From NCBI GenBank assembly GCA_964251665.1, contig CAXUKO010000016.1, forward strand, positions 1 through 64,000: a DNA stretch of 64,000 nucleotides, given 5' to 3'. The notes under the pieces are model-generated. The model saw nothing but the letters and a program-made list of their open reading frames with translations. It had not been told where the DNA came from and made no database searches. The position numbers were made by a program, and so were the translations under genes. The first letter of the stretch is position 1; the number at the start of each line of letters is the position of its first letter. This stretch comes from JBBQLG01 sp964251665. GTDB lineage: Bacteria; Bacteroidota; Bacteroidia; Cytophagales; Spirosomataceae. Of the stretch, positions 17,606 through 25,848 are shown in pieces.

Positions 17606-17613
17606 TACATTTG
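17606..17613 (+). promoter_or_regulatory. Candidate -7 box (TAnnTTTG) for higBA
   Basis: TACATTTG matches the Bacteroidota housekeeping -7 consensus and lies directly after the perfect palindrome, so repressor binding would block it. No clear -33 element at the right spacing is visible. Transcription starting about 7 bp downstream would leave almost no leader before the TTG start. Confidence 0.4.
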
Positions 17614-17624
17614 CCCGTAAGAAG

Positions 17625-17939
17625 TTGATACTCTTGACGTTCGTTGATCCGTTGGTAGAGGGTTTGTATTGTCATGGTTGTCCTCCCTCCCGGCGATTCA
17701 ATTGCTCAGTAGCCACCCGTCGGCGCTTTCTGCTGACGGTAAGTGCATTGATGGCGGCAACAACTATTGCAGATCTAATGGATGTTCCCTATCTGAAAGC
17801 TGAATGGATTGATGCAAATCGGTCATTAATATCCGTTCGAGTTAGTACCACCTACCGACTGGAGTTCTCCTATGAGGAGGTTGCCGGCCGTCTGACGAGC
17901 ATAACCATTGAGTGCCTGCGTGGTGTTACCCATCCTTAA
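17625..17939 (+). CDS. higB: HigB-like toxin of the RelE/ParE superfamily
   Basis: A 104-residue protein that follows the HigB pattern: an N-terminal strand, the SRRF...RRRFLLTVSALMAATTIADL helix region, then SVRVSTTYRLEFSYEE, where RelE-type toxins carry their RNA-cleaving surface. TTG at 17625 is used as start because family similarity begins there and no ATG is available. The RNase would cut mRNA on the ribosome when not bound by its antitoxin. The antitoxin gene starts 12 bp downstream, in the usual HigB-before-HigA order. The final residues (ECLRGVTHP) differ from common HigB endings, so activity is not certain. Confidence 0.75.
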   Translation: MILLTFVDPLVEGLYCHGCPPSRRFNCSVATRRRFLLTVSALMAATTIADLMDVPYLKAEWIDANRSLISVRVSTTYRLEFSYEEVAGRLTSITIECLRGVTHP

Positions 17940-17951
17940 GTTTCTTGTTTT

Positions 17952-19061
17952 ATGAATCCCAGTAATAGTGTAATCCCCCACCAAGCCATTCATCCTGGTT
18001 TGCATCTACGCGAAGAGTTGACGGTGCGGGGTATTAAGCAGAATGAATTAGCCGCCGAGACGAGTATACTGCCCTCGCAGCTTAATGAGATTTTGAAAGG
18101 CAAACGGCCTATAACACCTGATTTTGCCATCTTGCTCGGAGCTGCCCTGAACCAACAACCTGAACGGTGGAATACGCTTCAGGCCAATTATGATTTAGAC
18201 GTAGCTCGTATTCAGCAAGGGGTTCAGGAAAAAATTGAGACAATTCGGACATGGCAGGCGATTAAAGAAGTTATTCCTGTTTCCTATTTTCGGAAGCAAA
18301 ATGAACTATCAGGGAATTTGAAAGCCGATATCAGTCACCTAGTTCACCTATTAGACTTTTCATCGGTCCAACAGCTAATTACACAATTAAGTGGTAACCG
18401 ACCCGCAGGCATTCACTTCAAGAAATCGAGCAAATTATCAGAACACGCCTCCTATATTAACACCTGGATACGGTACGTTAAGCACATATCGGTGGCTCAA
18501 AAAGCGACTGCATTTACGTTTGCCAGTAAAGACGAACTGCTCACTGATCTAAAAAAACTGTTTCAGGGAAAAGACGTTTTGACCAAACTACCGATTGTAT
18601 TAGAGCAGTACGGAATTAAATTAGTTATTAGAGGGAAGCCAGATCACGCTCCACTAGATGGTGCTGCTTTCTGGCATGAAGACAACCCCGTAATGGGTTT
18701 AACCCTACGGCATCTGCGTTATGATAACCTAATCTTTACAGTGTACCACGAATTGGGGCACATCTTTTTGCACTTGGGACAGGATAAAGCAACTTCTTTT
18801 GTGGACAGTCTTGAAGATGGGAAAGATAACTCCAATGAGCAGGAGGCAGAAGCCAACGACTTTGCACGTAATACGTTAGTGTCTGCTGACCGTTGGCGTG
18901 AATTTACATTGGGACGAAGCGAGTTCTCAGACGCTATCATTCAGCGATTTGCTGATAATGTTGGCGTGCCTGCCCCAACAATTTGGGGGAGGCTTTGCTT
19001 TGAAGGCCGTATAAAATATGCTTGTGCATCCGTCCACCAGAAAAAAAATCAGATTCCCTAA
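17952..19061 (+). CDS. higA: HigA-type antitoxin fused to an ImmA/IrrE metallopeptidase
   Basis: A 369-residue fusion. Residues about 13-75 are a HigA/XRE helix-turn-helix (HPGLHLREELTVRGIKQNELA, ILKGKRPIT). The C-terminal half is an ImmA/IrrE-like zinc peptidase with YHELGHIFLHL (HELGH at 266-270) and a third-ligand region EQEAEANDFARN near residue 300. The HTH part should bind the palindromes upstream of higB and neutralise HigB. ImmA-type peptidases cleave HTH repressors, so this protein may control its own level or that of another regulator (inference). Similar fusions exist in other bacteria. It forms an operon with higB. Confidence 0.88.
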   Translation: MNPSNSVIPHQAIHPGLHLREELTVRGIKQNELAAETSILPSQLNEILKGKRPITPDFAILLGAALNQQPERWNTLQANYDLDVARIQQGVQEKIETIRTWQAIKEVIPVSYFRKQNELSGNLKADISHLVHLLDFSSVQQLITQLSGNRPAGIHFKKSSKLSEHASYINTWIRYVKHISVAQKATAFTFASKDELLTDLKKLFQGKDVLTKLPIVLEQYGIKLVIRGKPDHAPLDGAAFWHEDNPVMGLTLRHLRYDNLIFTVYHELGHIFLHLGQDKATSFVDSLEDGKDNSNEQEAEANDFARNTLVSADRWREFTLGRSEFSDAIIQRFADNVGVPAPTIWGRLCFEGRIKYACASVHQKKNQIP

Positions 19062-19558
19062 CTAACCAGTAATTTATTCTGAGTACAGTTGAAGATACTA
19101 ACTCACTCCAATTATTAGAAAAGCGTGCGATAATCAAGTGTTTGTGGTCTCGAACTGTACTGACCAAATCATACCGGATAGCTTTAAAATCGGCCATTGC
19201 CCTGCTCATAGCCAATTACGAGATAACAATCTGCTGTAGGGCTACAATCACCTATTTACATGATTGATAGCTTTTCGTATGATGGATGCAATAAGGACTA
19301 ATTACTTAGTTACAAGCTCGAAATGAGAAAATCTATACCCTCCAAATACATATCCAAATTGTGTTCATTTCTCCAAGATTTCCGGGTTCTACGTTGATCT
19401 GAGCCTGATTACTGCCAGATAGCTTATTATGGCCAAAGCTAATCTAAAGTGGCTATTTGACCCTTTCTTAACTATTGATCGTCGTTTTCTACTTTGGGCA
19501 TGGAGTTTGGAATGAGCGCTTGTAGTGCCTACAAAAAGGCGGTAAGTATGTAAATCAT
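19062..19558. other. Intergenic stretch with no supported gene
   Basis: About 500 bp without a convincing ORF on either strand. The only structure I see is a 9-bp inverted repeat, agtacagtt at 19082-19090 and aactgtact at 19153-19161, 62 bp apart. It marks the change from the defence-like island to the redox genes. Confidence 0.5.
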
Positions 19559-19807
19559 ATGGAACCTGTAACCCTTATTCCCAACAATAGTCTGCTGACA
19601 GCTACACCCGAAGAAGGTCGTCAGTTAGCCATTAAAATGGCCCGACTCATTATCAAAACGACGCAACCTGACGCCCAGGTTCGGGAAACATTGCGTGAGG
19701 TATACGCCAACGATGCCATGATGCTGATTGCCATTGGGCAAACGGTGGCGACTGAGTTTTCTACGATTGCGGCCGCGAATAATTACTGGCACGACGTCCG
19801 GCCCTGA
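19559..19807 (+). CDS. Hypothetical protein, 82 residues
   Basis: A short ORF with ATG start and no signal peptide; predicted helical (AIKMARLIIKTTQ, ANDAMMLIAIGQTVATEF). I do not recognise the family. It ends 30 bp before the remnant start of the DoxX gene and reads the same way. It may be the tail of a larger decayed gene, since the upstream 500 bp are empty. Codon use resembles the neighbours, which gives moderate support for a real or formerly real gene. Confidence 0.4.
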   Translation: MEPVTLIPNNSLLTATPEEGRQLAIKMARLIIKTTQPDAQVRETLREVYANDAMMLIAIGQTVATEFSTIAAANNYWHDVRP

Positions 19808-19836
19808 TCAGCTGATCTTTAATTGGCTCTTGTGTT

Positions 19837-20295
19837 ATGCAATTCTACCAATAGATTTTATCACTCGTTCTACGCATTGCTCTGGGAATTACACTATTAG
19901 TTCCGGTAGCAGACCGGTTTAGCTGGATAGGAATGCCCGAAGAGAAAAATATTAGCTGGGGTAACTGGGCAAATTTTGTTCTCTACACTCACAAGCTGAA
20001 TCCATCCATTTCCGCAGAAGTAGCCAGCATACTGGCTATTCTGGCTACCCTCGGCGAAGCAGGTTTCGGCATCCTGCTCGTCCTTGGTCTATTTACGCGT
20101 TGGGCCGCATTGGGGGCTAGGCTGCTCACCAGCGCGTTTGCTCTGGCGATGAGCATTGAATTAGGATACAAAGCACCAATCAACTATTCGGTATGGGTTG
20201 ATAGTGCAGCCAGTCTACTGCTGGCTACATTCTCCGCTTACGCCTATAGTATGGATAGCTTGATCTTTAAGCGACGTCCTACCATCTTTTTCTAA
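19837..20295 (+). pseudogene. DoxX-family membrane protein, N-terminus broken by TAG
   Basis: DoxX similarity runs in one frame from about 19855 (LVLRIALGITLLVPVADRFSWIG) to 20295, with GNWANFVLYTHKLNPS and three more hydrophobic helices. The only ATG that would include the first helix, at 19837, meets TAG at 19852-19854 after five codons. Between that TAG and the ATG at 19933 there is no ATG, GTG or TTG in frame. Starting at 19933 gives 120 residues but loses the first transmembrane helix. DoxX proteins are four-helix inner-membrane proteins linked to oxidative stress and thiol metabolism. The gene is probably inactive, unless a rare ATT start at 19855 is used or the TAG is an error. The AhpD-like gene follows after 19 bp. 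Confidence 0.65.
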
Positions 20296-20314
20296 CAACT
20301 AACCACCTGCAAGT

Positions 20315-20752
20315 ATGGCAAAGCGAATCAAAATCGGCCTCCTCGACCCCCAATTTTATGAGATGCTTTCGGCTATTGACAAACATATTGCCGAATCGGG
20401 ACTCAACGCTGCACACATCGACCTGCTGAAAATTAGGGCGTCGCAGCTCAACGGTTGTGCCTACTGCATTCAGTCGCATACCAAAGACGCGCGGGCACAT
20501 GGCGAAACTGAAAAGCGCATTTACGCTCTCGATGCCTGGGAAGAGAGCCCCTATTTTACCGACGAAGAACGCACTATTCTGGCCCTCACCGAAGAAGTGA
20601 CCCTGATTCGCGACAAACGGGTGTCCGACGACACCTACGGACGCAGCGTTGCCCTGTTCGGTGAAAAGCTGACGGCAAATCTCATCATGGCCATCATCAG
20701 CATCAACGCCTGGAACCGGATTGGTATCGCCACGCGCATGATACCTGCCTGA
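20315..20752 (+). CDS. AhpD-like / carboxymuconolactone decarboxylase family protein
   Basis: A 145-residue protein of the AhpD/CMD superfamily. The redox motif is intact: CAYCIQSH (Cys48, Cys51, His55), preceded by the typical LLKIRASQLNG helix and followed by RIYALDAWEESPYFTDEER and INAWNRIGIATR blocks. Such proteins are all-helical cytoplasmic thiol-dependent peroxidase or reductase-type enzymes. It follows the DoxX remnant by 19 bp. With the globin and cupin genes it suggests a small stress-response cluster, though 120 bp separate it from the globin gene, which may have its own promoter. Confidence 0.9.
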   Translation: MAKRIKIGLLDPQFYEMLSAIDKHIAESGLNAAHIDLLKIRASQLNGCAYCIQSHTKDARAHGETEKRIYALDAWEESPYFTDEERTILALTEEVTLIRDKRVSDDTYGRSVALFGEKLTANLIMAIISINAWNRIGIATRMIPA

Positions 20753-20871
20753 TTTGAGACTACCTCTTTTATGGGAGCGTATGACTTAGGTCATAAACAG
20801 GGTTAACCAGCAAGCGGGACTTTTGTAGCGGTCAATGGAATACGATCAAGAACTCGCAATCATCTAGACTT

Positions 20872-21252
20872 ATGGATATAGCCACCCGCGCCGACATTGA
20901 AAACCTGGTCGCAGCCTTCTACAGCCAGGTTTTCACCGATAAACAGCTTGGCCCCATCTTTACGCTCGTAGCGCATGTAACGCCCGCGACGCATTTCCCT
21001 TTGATGGCCGATTTCTGGGAAACCATACTCTTCGCCAAAAATCGCTACCACGGCAACGTGATTCTTAAACACGTCGAACTACATCTAAAGCAGTCGCTCG
21101 AACCGGCTCTATTCGAGCGGTGGATTACTCTGTTTTGTCTAACCGTCGATGAATTATTTGCCGGATCAGTAGCCGAAGCCGCTAAAACCCGAGCCCAGAC
21201 CATGTCGATGGTGCTACAGGCTAAACTACATACACTCGCCAACACGCACTAA
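20872..21252 (+). CDS. Group III truncated haemoglobin
   Basis: A 126-residue globin of the truncated (2/2) type, group III. It begins with the usual IENLVAAFYSQVFTDKQLGPIF segment. HGNVILKHVELHL contains the proximal histidine candidates (His67, His71), followed by the characteristic LFERWITLFCLTVDELFAG. Group III globins bind haem and often handle O2, NO or peroxide in the cytoplasm. Its position just before a cupin and the cbb3 oxidase genes fits a role near microaerobic respiration or NO stress (inference). The cupin gene starts 11 bp later. Confidence 0.88.
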   Translation: MDIATRADIENLVAAFYSQVFTDKQLGPIFTLVAHVTPATHFPLMADFWETILFAKNRYHGNVILKHVELHLKQSLEPALFERWITLFCLTVDELFAGSVAEAAKTRAQTMSMVLQAKLHTLANTH

Positions 21253-21263
21253 TCACAAACATC

Positions 21264-21560
21264 ATGGAAAAAGGAAGCCTGCCTACCTCTACAAACACCC
21301 CGGATAGTAAGCCAAACACAGTTTCGCTGGCTAATCTGGACGGTAAAAAGATTATTCATAAGACCTTTCGGACGGGCGATTCCATGCCCCCGCATCACGC
21401 GCCCGTCGATGTGTTTGTGCTGGTACTGGCCGGGCAGATGGCTATTACGCTCGATGAACAGCACGATCAGTTTGGTGCAGGTAATTTTGTTGTTTTCCCG
21501 GCCGGGCATATCCACGCGCTCACCTGTCTGCAAGATGCCGAACTCCTGATTTATCGCTAA
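21264..21560 (+). CDS. Small cupin-domain protein
   Basis: A 98-residue single cupin barrel. The first motif is relaxed (GDSMPPHHAPVDVFVLVLAGQ), with His residues in PPHHAP. The second is GNFVVFPAGHIHAL, with a metal-site histidine. It begins 11 bp after the globin gene and is probably cotranscribed with it. Small cupins of this type bind a metal and a small ligand; the reaction cannot be told from sequence. Cytoplasmic. Confidence 0.85.
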   Translation: MEKGSLPTSTNTPDSKPNTVSLANLDGKKIIHKTFRTGDSMPPHHAPVDVFVLVLAGQMAITLDEQHDQFGAGNFVVFPAGHIHALTCLQDAELLIYR

Positions 21561-21610
21561 GCCACCGCCTGAACAGGGCTGGCCGTTTACCACGTTATTG
21601 TCTTCCTCTA

Positions 21611-23440
21611 ATGAAACGACACTCACTTAAACGCTTGTTTACCAAAGTTATAGTGGTCGTTGGACTGCTGGCCTGTTCCGCAGATGCAGCGGTTGCTCAA
21701 CCCGGTTCCACTGACAACCCGCTAAATCAGCCTGGCATTATCGGCACCATTGGGCTACTCTTGTTGGTGGTTGTCTTCGTTGCCTTCATTGCCATCATCC
21801 GGTTGGGGCGAATTGTGCAGCAGCTCAACATGCCTCAGCCCGATTCACAGGAACGAAATTTTGACGAAACAATAACTAATCTTTCACCCGCCCAACTGGG
21901 TAAACTTGTCGAACGCCACCAGTCACTCGCTTACCGGCTGACGGGGCACGAACTGGCGGGCGATGAAGAACCCCGCGATGACCGGGGACTTATCAGCCAC
22001 CTCTCGACCGATGTACACGCGCCGTTGGTGGCCGAAAAAAAGAAGACGTTCCGTAATGGTGAAGTAAACCCACGCCTGATTACGCTGGTCGGGGCATTTC
22101 TCCTAACTGCCACGTTCTGGCTGGTGTTCGGTACGGTAGTGGGCTGGTACGTCGGCATCAAGTTCGTACGACCCGATATTGACCATATAGCCTGGTTATC
22201 GTTTGGGCGTCTGCGGCCCGTACACACCAATGTCGTCTTCTGGGGCTGGGCCTCGCTGGCCATGCTGGGACTCGGCCATTTTGTCGTAACCCGTACCGGC
22301 AACACCCGCCTGTATAGCTACGGGCTGGGTTGGCTCTCACTCGGGTTGATTAACGCCTGCGTAGGCATCGGCTCCGTCTGTCTGATGGCCGGTATCAACA
22401 ATGGAGGTGGGGAATATCGAGAATTTAACTGGCCTGTGATGGGGCTATTCGTGGCTGGCGTAGGCGTTGCCTTCGTCAATTTCTACCAGACGGTGGCCAC
22501 CCGCAAAACCGGCGAAATGTACATCTCGAACTGGTATATGCTGGCCGCCCTGGTCTGGACGCTCATTCTGACGGTGATTGGCTATACACCACCTTACCAG
22601 AACGGTATGGGCGAAACCATCATTCAAGGCTATTACATGCATCAGGCCGTTGGTATGTGGTTCATGACCTTTACACTGGGGCTGGTCTATTATTTTCTGC
22701 CGATGTCGCTTAATAAGCCGATTTATTCGTACTCGCTGGGTGTATTGGCCTTCTGGACTCAACTGTTGTTTTATACCCTCATCGGTACGCACCATTATGT
22801 GTTTAGCCCACTGCCGTGGTCTTTGCAAACGGTGGCTATTGTGTTCAGCGCGGGTATGTTTATTCCGGTGCTGGCCGGAACGACCAACTTTTTGCTGACC
22901 ATCCGGGGCAGTTACAAACACATCGCCGACAGTTATTCGCTGCCCTTTCTGCTGATTGGTATCCTGTTTTACTTTGTCGGGTCGGTGCAGGGGTCGTTGC
23001 AGGCATTTCGGTTTACCAATGTGATCTGGCATTTCACCGATTTCAACGTCGCCCATTCGCATATCACCATGTACGGCATTATTTCCTTCCTGCTGTGGGG
23101 GTGTATCTATGCCCTCGTACCGCGCTTTCTGGGTCGGGAGCCGAAGCAACTGCTGGTAGGTGTTCATTTCTGGTTTGCCCTGATTGGACTGCTGGCCTAC
23201 ATCATTTCGCTGATGGTGGGCGGTACCCTCAAGGGCATGGGGTGGCTGGAAGGCAAACCCTTTATTGATGGGGTGGTGCTGATGATGCCGTTCTGGCTCT
23301 GGCGGGCCATTGGCGGCACAATGATGTTGCTGTCCCACCTTGTTTTTGCCTACAATCTCTACGACATGCTGCTGCACAAAAGCCTGATCAGCAGGAGCAT
23401 CTCACCCAAACCCGAAGCTCATGCCAGTCAACCTGTATAA
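21611..23440 (+). CDS. ccoN: cbb3-type cytochrome c oxidase subunit I
   Basis: A 609-residue polytopic membrane protein. An N-terminal extension of about 150 residues has two hydrophobic segments; the haem-copper oxidase core follows. Ligand histidines are visible in RPVHTNVVFWGW, YYMHQAVGMWF, the copper-site pair GTHHYVFSP and FNVAHSHITMYG. It is the catalytic subunit reducing O2 at low oxygen in the inner membrane. The stop overlaps the ccoO start by 20 bp, so they form an operon. The partner is truncated, so this oxidase can only work if other copies of ccoO and ccoP exist elsewhere in the genome. Confidence 0.93.
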   Translation: MKRHSLKRLFTKVIVVVGLLACSADAAVAQPGSTDNPLNQPGIIGTIGLLLLVVVFVAFIAIIRLGRIVQQLNMPQPDSQERNFDETITNLSPAQLGKLVERHQSLAYRLTGHELAGDEEPRDDRGLISHLSTDVHAPLVAEKKKTFRNGEVNPRLITLVGAFLLTATFWLVFGTVVGWYVGIKFVRPDIDHIAWLSFGRLRPVHTNVVFWGWASLAMLGLGHFVVTRTGNTRLYSYGLGWLSLGLINACVGIGSVCLMAGINNGGGEYREFNWPVMGLFVAGVGVAFVNFYQTVATRKTGEMYISNWYMLAALVWTLILTVIGYTPPYQNGMGETIIQGYYMHQAVGMWFMTFTLGLVYYFLPMSLNKPIYSYSLGVLAFWTQLLFYTLIGTHHYVFSPLPWSLQTVAIVFSAGMFIPVLAGTTNFLLTIRGSYKHIADSYSLPFLLIGILFYFVGSVQGSLQAFRFTNVIWHFTDFNVAHSHITMYGIISFLLWGCIYALVPRFLGREPKQLLVGVHFWFALIGLLAYIISLMVGGTLKGMGWLEGKPFIDGVVLMMPFWLWRAIGGTMMLLSHLVFAYNLYDMLLHKSLISRSISPKPEAHASQPV

Positions 23441-23906
23441 AAATCACCGGCTATTTATCAGCATCATCGCTTTGGTCTACTTCGGGCTTAGTGTGCTGAT
23501 TGCCGTGCAGCCCGCCTGGTCGGTGCAGGAAAATAACGCGCCCCTGCCCGGCAGCCAACCGCAAAACAGCGAAGTGGAAGCGGGGCTACGGGTGTTTGTG
23601 GCCGAAGGATGCGTCGGTTGCCATACCCAGCAGGTGCGCAATATCGACATGGACAAAACCTGGGGTGGGCGACCTGGTATTCCAGCGGATTATGCCTGGC
23701 GCACCCGGTTGGACAACCTGCGTGCCCCGGCCTCTGTGCTGGGGACCGCACGAACGGGTCCCGACCTGACTGAAATTGGCGAACTGCTGGCTTCAAACTT
23801 AGCTTCCCATTCCGGCTCCAAGGCCTGCACCACCATGGTTTGTAAGCACCGATCGGCGATGACAGGAATACCTAGCTTGCGCTTTCCGTTGGCTTTGGGT
23901 ATGTAA
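23421..23906 (+). pseudogene. ccoO: cbb3 oxidase subunit II, truncated by a deletion junction
   Basis: The N-terminal 120 or so residues are ccoO: one membrane anchor (LFISIIALVYFGLSVLIAV), the haem c motif CVGCH (Cys64, Cys67, His68) and GTARTGPDLTEIG. After about 23785 the frame continues to 23906 but reads the antisense of a group II intron reverse transcriptase (LLASNLASHSG...), which is not ccoO. The second half of the gene and any following ccoP are missing. The remaining protein could still be membrane-anchored and bind haem but lacks the end of its domain. No alternative copy is in the window. Confidence 0.85.
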
Positions 23907-24289
23907 ACCCGTCGGGCGGGTTTGGCTTTCCAAGGTTGGTGTTGGCTCAATTCATCCACCAGCTTTTGGCGTTCCACAGCCGTTCTGACCACCACCTAAT
24001 CCACGCCCGGCGTGTCCTTACCCGCGTTCAGTTGGGTGATCCGACGGACGCTGGTCACTCGGTTCGCATAACTGCGCAACATTAACTTTTGCAAGGAACG
24101 TAACTTCTTGTGGTTACCTTCCTGAGCCGCCCGAAAGATGCGGGAGCGTAGATTTTTGAGCAACCGAAAGGCCTTCTGCCAGTCAATGGCATGCCAGTCA
24201 GTTGGTCCAACGAGTCGGTTTGCTTCCGGTTTAGGGTGCATCGAACTAAGCTCCTTGTTCAAAATCTGTTCTTCCGTCTTTGGGGTCAT
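23788..24289 (-). pseudogene. Group II intron reverse transcriptase/maturase, N-terminal remnant
   Basis: The start at 24289 gives the usual RT N-terminal domain (DWHAIDWQKAFRLLKNLRSRI, LMLRSYANRVTSVRRI) and GKDTPGVD. A TAG at 23996-23998 interrupts the frame exactly where most relatives have a lysine or glycine. The same frame continues with VVVRTAVERQKLVDEL, RRVYIPKANGKRKLGIPVIADRC and ALEPEWEAKFEAS. It is cut at about 23788, before the catalytic YADD region. It is therefore doubly inactivated, by nonsense mutation and by deletion. Confidence 0.85.
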
Positions 24290-24823
24290 CTACCAGACCC
24301 ACGTCAGCCCTCTTTCAAGGTGGGTATTGCCCTATCCGGCCGGTTATGAATTCCCGTTGCCTTTCGGCCTGCCGACTTTCGCTTCTTGGGTCTTCCTGTT
24401 CCCACTGAAGAATTGTGCCTTTCCTCGCGGTCAGGCCTACTGTACACTATGCACAGACTTCATTGGGGTTACCACGTTCCACACGTTTGAGATACGACCG
24501 GGTGGGGTGCCTCCTTTATGGCGGGGACTAGGGTGCTCACTATTCGAAGGCATCGCCGAATGTTCCTGTATGTCCCATCATTACCGTATCAATCCTTATT
24601 TCGGTAACCAGCACTGACGCCACCTCACAGGAGGTTCATTCTCATTCACCCTTTCGGTCTTCTCCTGGCCCGATTTGCATCAAGGATTGACGCGCATCTT
24701 AGGCTTTATCCGCTTGCAACAGACCCCACCGTTACCCGTGACGCCCCTACGGATTGGAGATCGGTCGAGCACTGACCGAATGGATCATCATCCATACTCA
24801 AAACGTGCAACTTCGTGTCGCAC
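23788..24823 (-). mobile_element. Group II intron, 3'-truncated
   Basis: On the minus strand the intron starts with GTGCGACACGAAG, the classic group II 5' end, at 24823. About 530 nt of structured RNA domain sequence follow, then the maturase ORF from 24289. The element stops inside the maturase at about 23788, where it abuts ccoO. The rest of the maturase and domains V and VI are absent, so it cannot splice or move. It was inserted exactly within an IS110-family transposase gene, whose N-terminus flanks its 5' end. Confidence 0.85.
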
Positions 24824-25021
24824 GATGCCCGTATGTTCCATGCAAAACACGGCTTGTTTAGGGTTCCAAGAAGCAAGTGTTTTCAGCTGTCGCAAGGCGA
24901 TTTTTATACCCGCAACAGTGTTGGCGGTGGTCGTTTGGAAGACGACCGTCTTGCTATCAGAGACAGCCCAATCCAATGTTGCTTTGCTAATGTCAATGCC
25001 GACGTAGTGGTGAATGTCCAT
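24824..25021 (-). pseudogene. IS110-family transposase, first 66 residues
   Basis: The ATG at 25021 begins MDIHHYVGIDISKATLDWAV, the typical DEDD-type start with its first catalytic Asp. The fragment runs to FCMEHTGI, which holds the catalytic Glu. The next base is the first base of the group II intron, so the reading frame is split exactly at the intron boundary. The C-terminal part of the transposase is not found at the other end of the intron because the deletion into ccoO removed it. Confidence 0.85.
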
Positions 25022-25063
25022 AAAACTTTTTATTTGGGGTTTTCAGTCAACCGACTTGCTGTT

Positions 25064-25560
25064 GCTCAAACCCTTCTAATGGGCCGTGAACCCGTTTTTC
25101 TATGGCAGCGGCCAACCGTCCGAGCCATTGCAAGTCTAACAGAGCGGGGTTCTGAATCGGAGCATAGCCGGGCCGCCGTCGCGGTCTTTCTCCCTGGCGG
25201 CCCGTTAGATTACCCCGTTCTGGTTGACTGATGGCAAGCTACCAAATCTTGGAATCTTACCACGACACAAACCTAAAGGGCGGCCCGGTTCAATACCTTG
25301 CTAATGGGCCGCGAACCCGGATTTCTATGGCTCCGGCCACCCGGCTGAAGTCAACGTCTAAATTATCCCGGCAGGGTCTTGACCGGGTGGCCGGAGCCAT
25401 CGGTCCATAGGTTGTAAACCTTGCCGACGCGTTAAGGTGCCCTGCCGGGGTTGGTCGCTCACAGTTTGTGAGTAGCATCAAGTTACACGACTAATCTTGA
25501 AATCGTACAACGGCCCAAATCTAAAGGCCGATGCGGCTGTGGCCCGGTTGGCCACCTTCG
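25064..25560. repeat. Two diverged tandem copies of a GC-rich structured non-coding unit
   Basis: Copy A begins at about 25077 and copy B at about 25301. Both start with taatgggccg.gaacccg...tttctatggc (27 of 30 identical) and both contain a later shared block (aatcttg.aatc...aa.ctaaagg, near 25246 and 25492). The middles differ. The unit lies upstream of the IS110 transposase remnant, where IS110 elements carry their guide (bridge) RNA. I see no convincing protein in it, although 25495-25577 can be read as LKSYNGPNLKADAAVARLAT...FEYIEG, which may be an IS3-type remnant. Confidence 0.5.
25327..25400. other. 18-bp perfect hairpin with pseudoknot potential
   Basis: Bases 25327-25344 (atggctccggccacccgg) pair perfectly with 25383-25400. 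The 38-nt loop contains cccggcaggg (25367-25376), which can pair with ccctgccggg at 25440-25449 outside the hairpin. This suggests a folded RNA, not a simple terminator; there is no T run. Confidence 0.55.
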
Positions 25561-25640
25561 AGTACATCGAGGGCTGACGGTCCGCCGCCCATATCTTTGT
25601 TTTAAGTTGATTACATCAGAAAAAGTACAATTTTTGAGTA

Positions 25641-25848
25641 CGACTTGACAAGGCTAGTCAGCACCTTGAGTTCCGCCGTTAGTACGTCCAACCGATACTG
25701 TACCGCTGGTTGCTCTGGCTAGCTTGTCTTTTCCCTGTAGCTTCAACAGTACCTATAGACGTAGCCGCTGGCTACGATCTGGCATGCATGTGCAACAGCG
25801 GGAGAAGGCCGTCGATCAACCAATCTGTCCACTTTAATCCCCTTTTCT
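25641..25848 (+). ncRNA. Candidate bridge RNA region of the IS110-like element
   Basis: Non-coding 5' end of the element between the left repeat and the transposase start. It contains a short stable hairpin, gtagccgctggctac at 25761-25775. IS110 elements studied so far encode their bridge RNA here. I infer it from position only; the two guide loops are not assigned. Confidence 0.35.

Noticed and set aside
22445..23377. 310-residue minus-strand ORF opposite ccoN
   Set aside because: Its His/Gln-rich composition is what antisense of membrane-helix codons gives; ccoN is clearly the real gene.
24138..24617. 159-residue plus-strand ORF across the group II intron
   Set aside because: It lies antisense to the intron RNA domains and the maturase start and has no family character.
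25134..25210. attC-like integron site (gtctaac ... gttagat, 77 bp)
   Set aside because: The end boxes fit RYYYAAC and GTTRRRY, but the bases next to them do not pair as an attC palindrome should, and there is no integrase or cassette array.
25495..25577. IS3-family transposase tail (FEYIEG)
   Set aside because: The similarity rests on a few residues and the frame has no further support; kept only as a note in the repeat entry.
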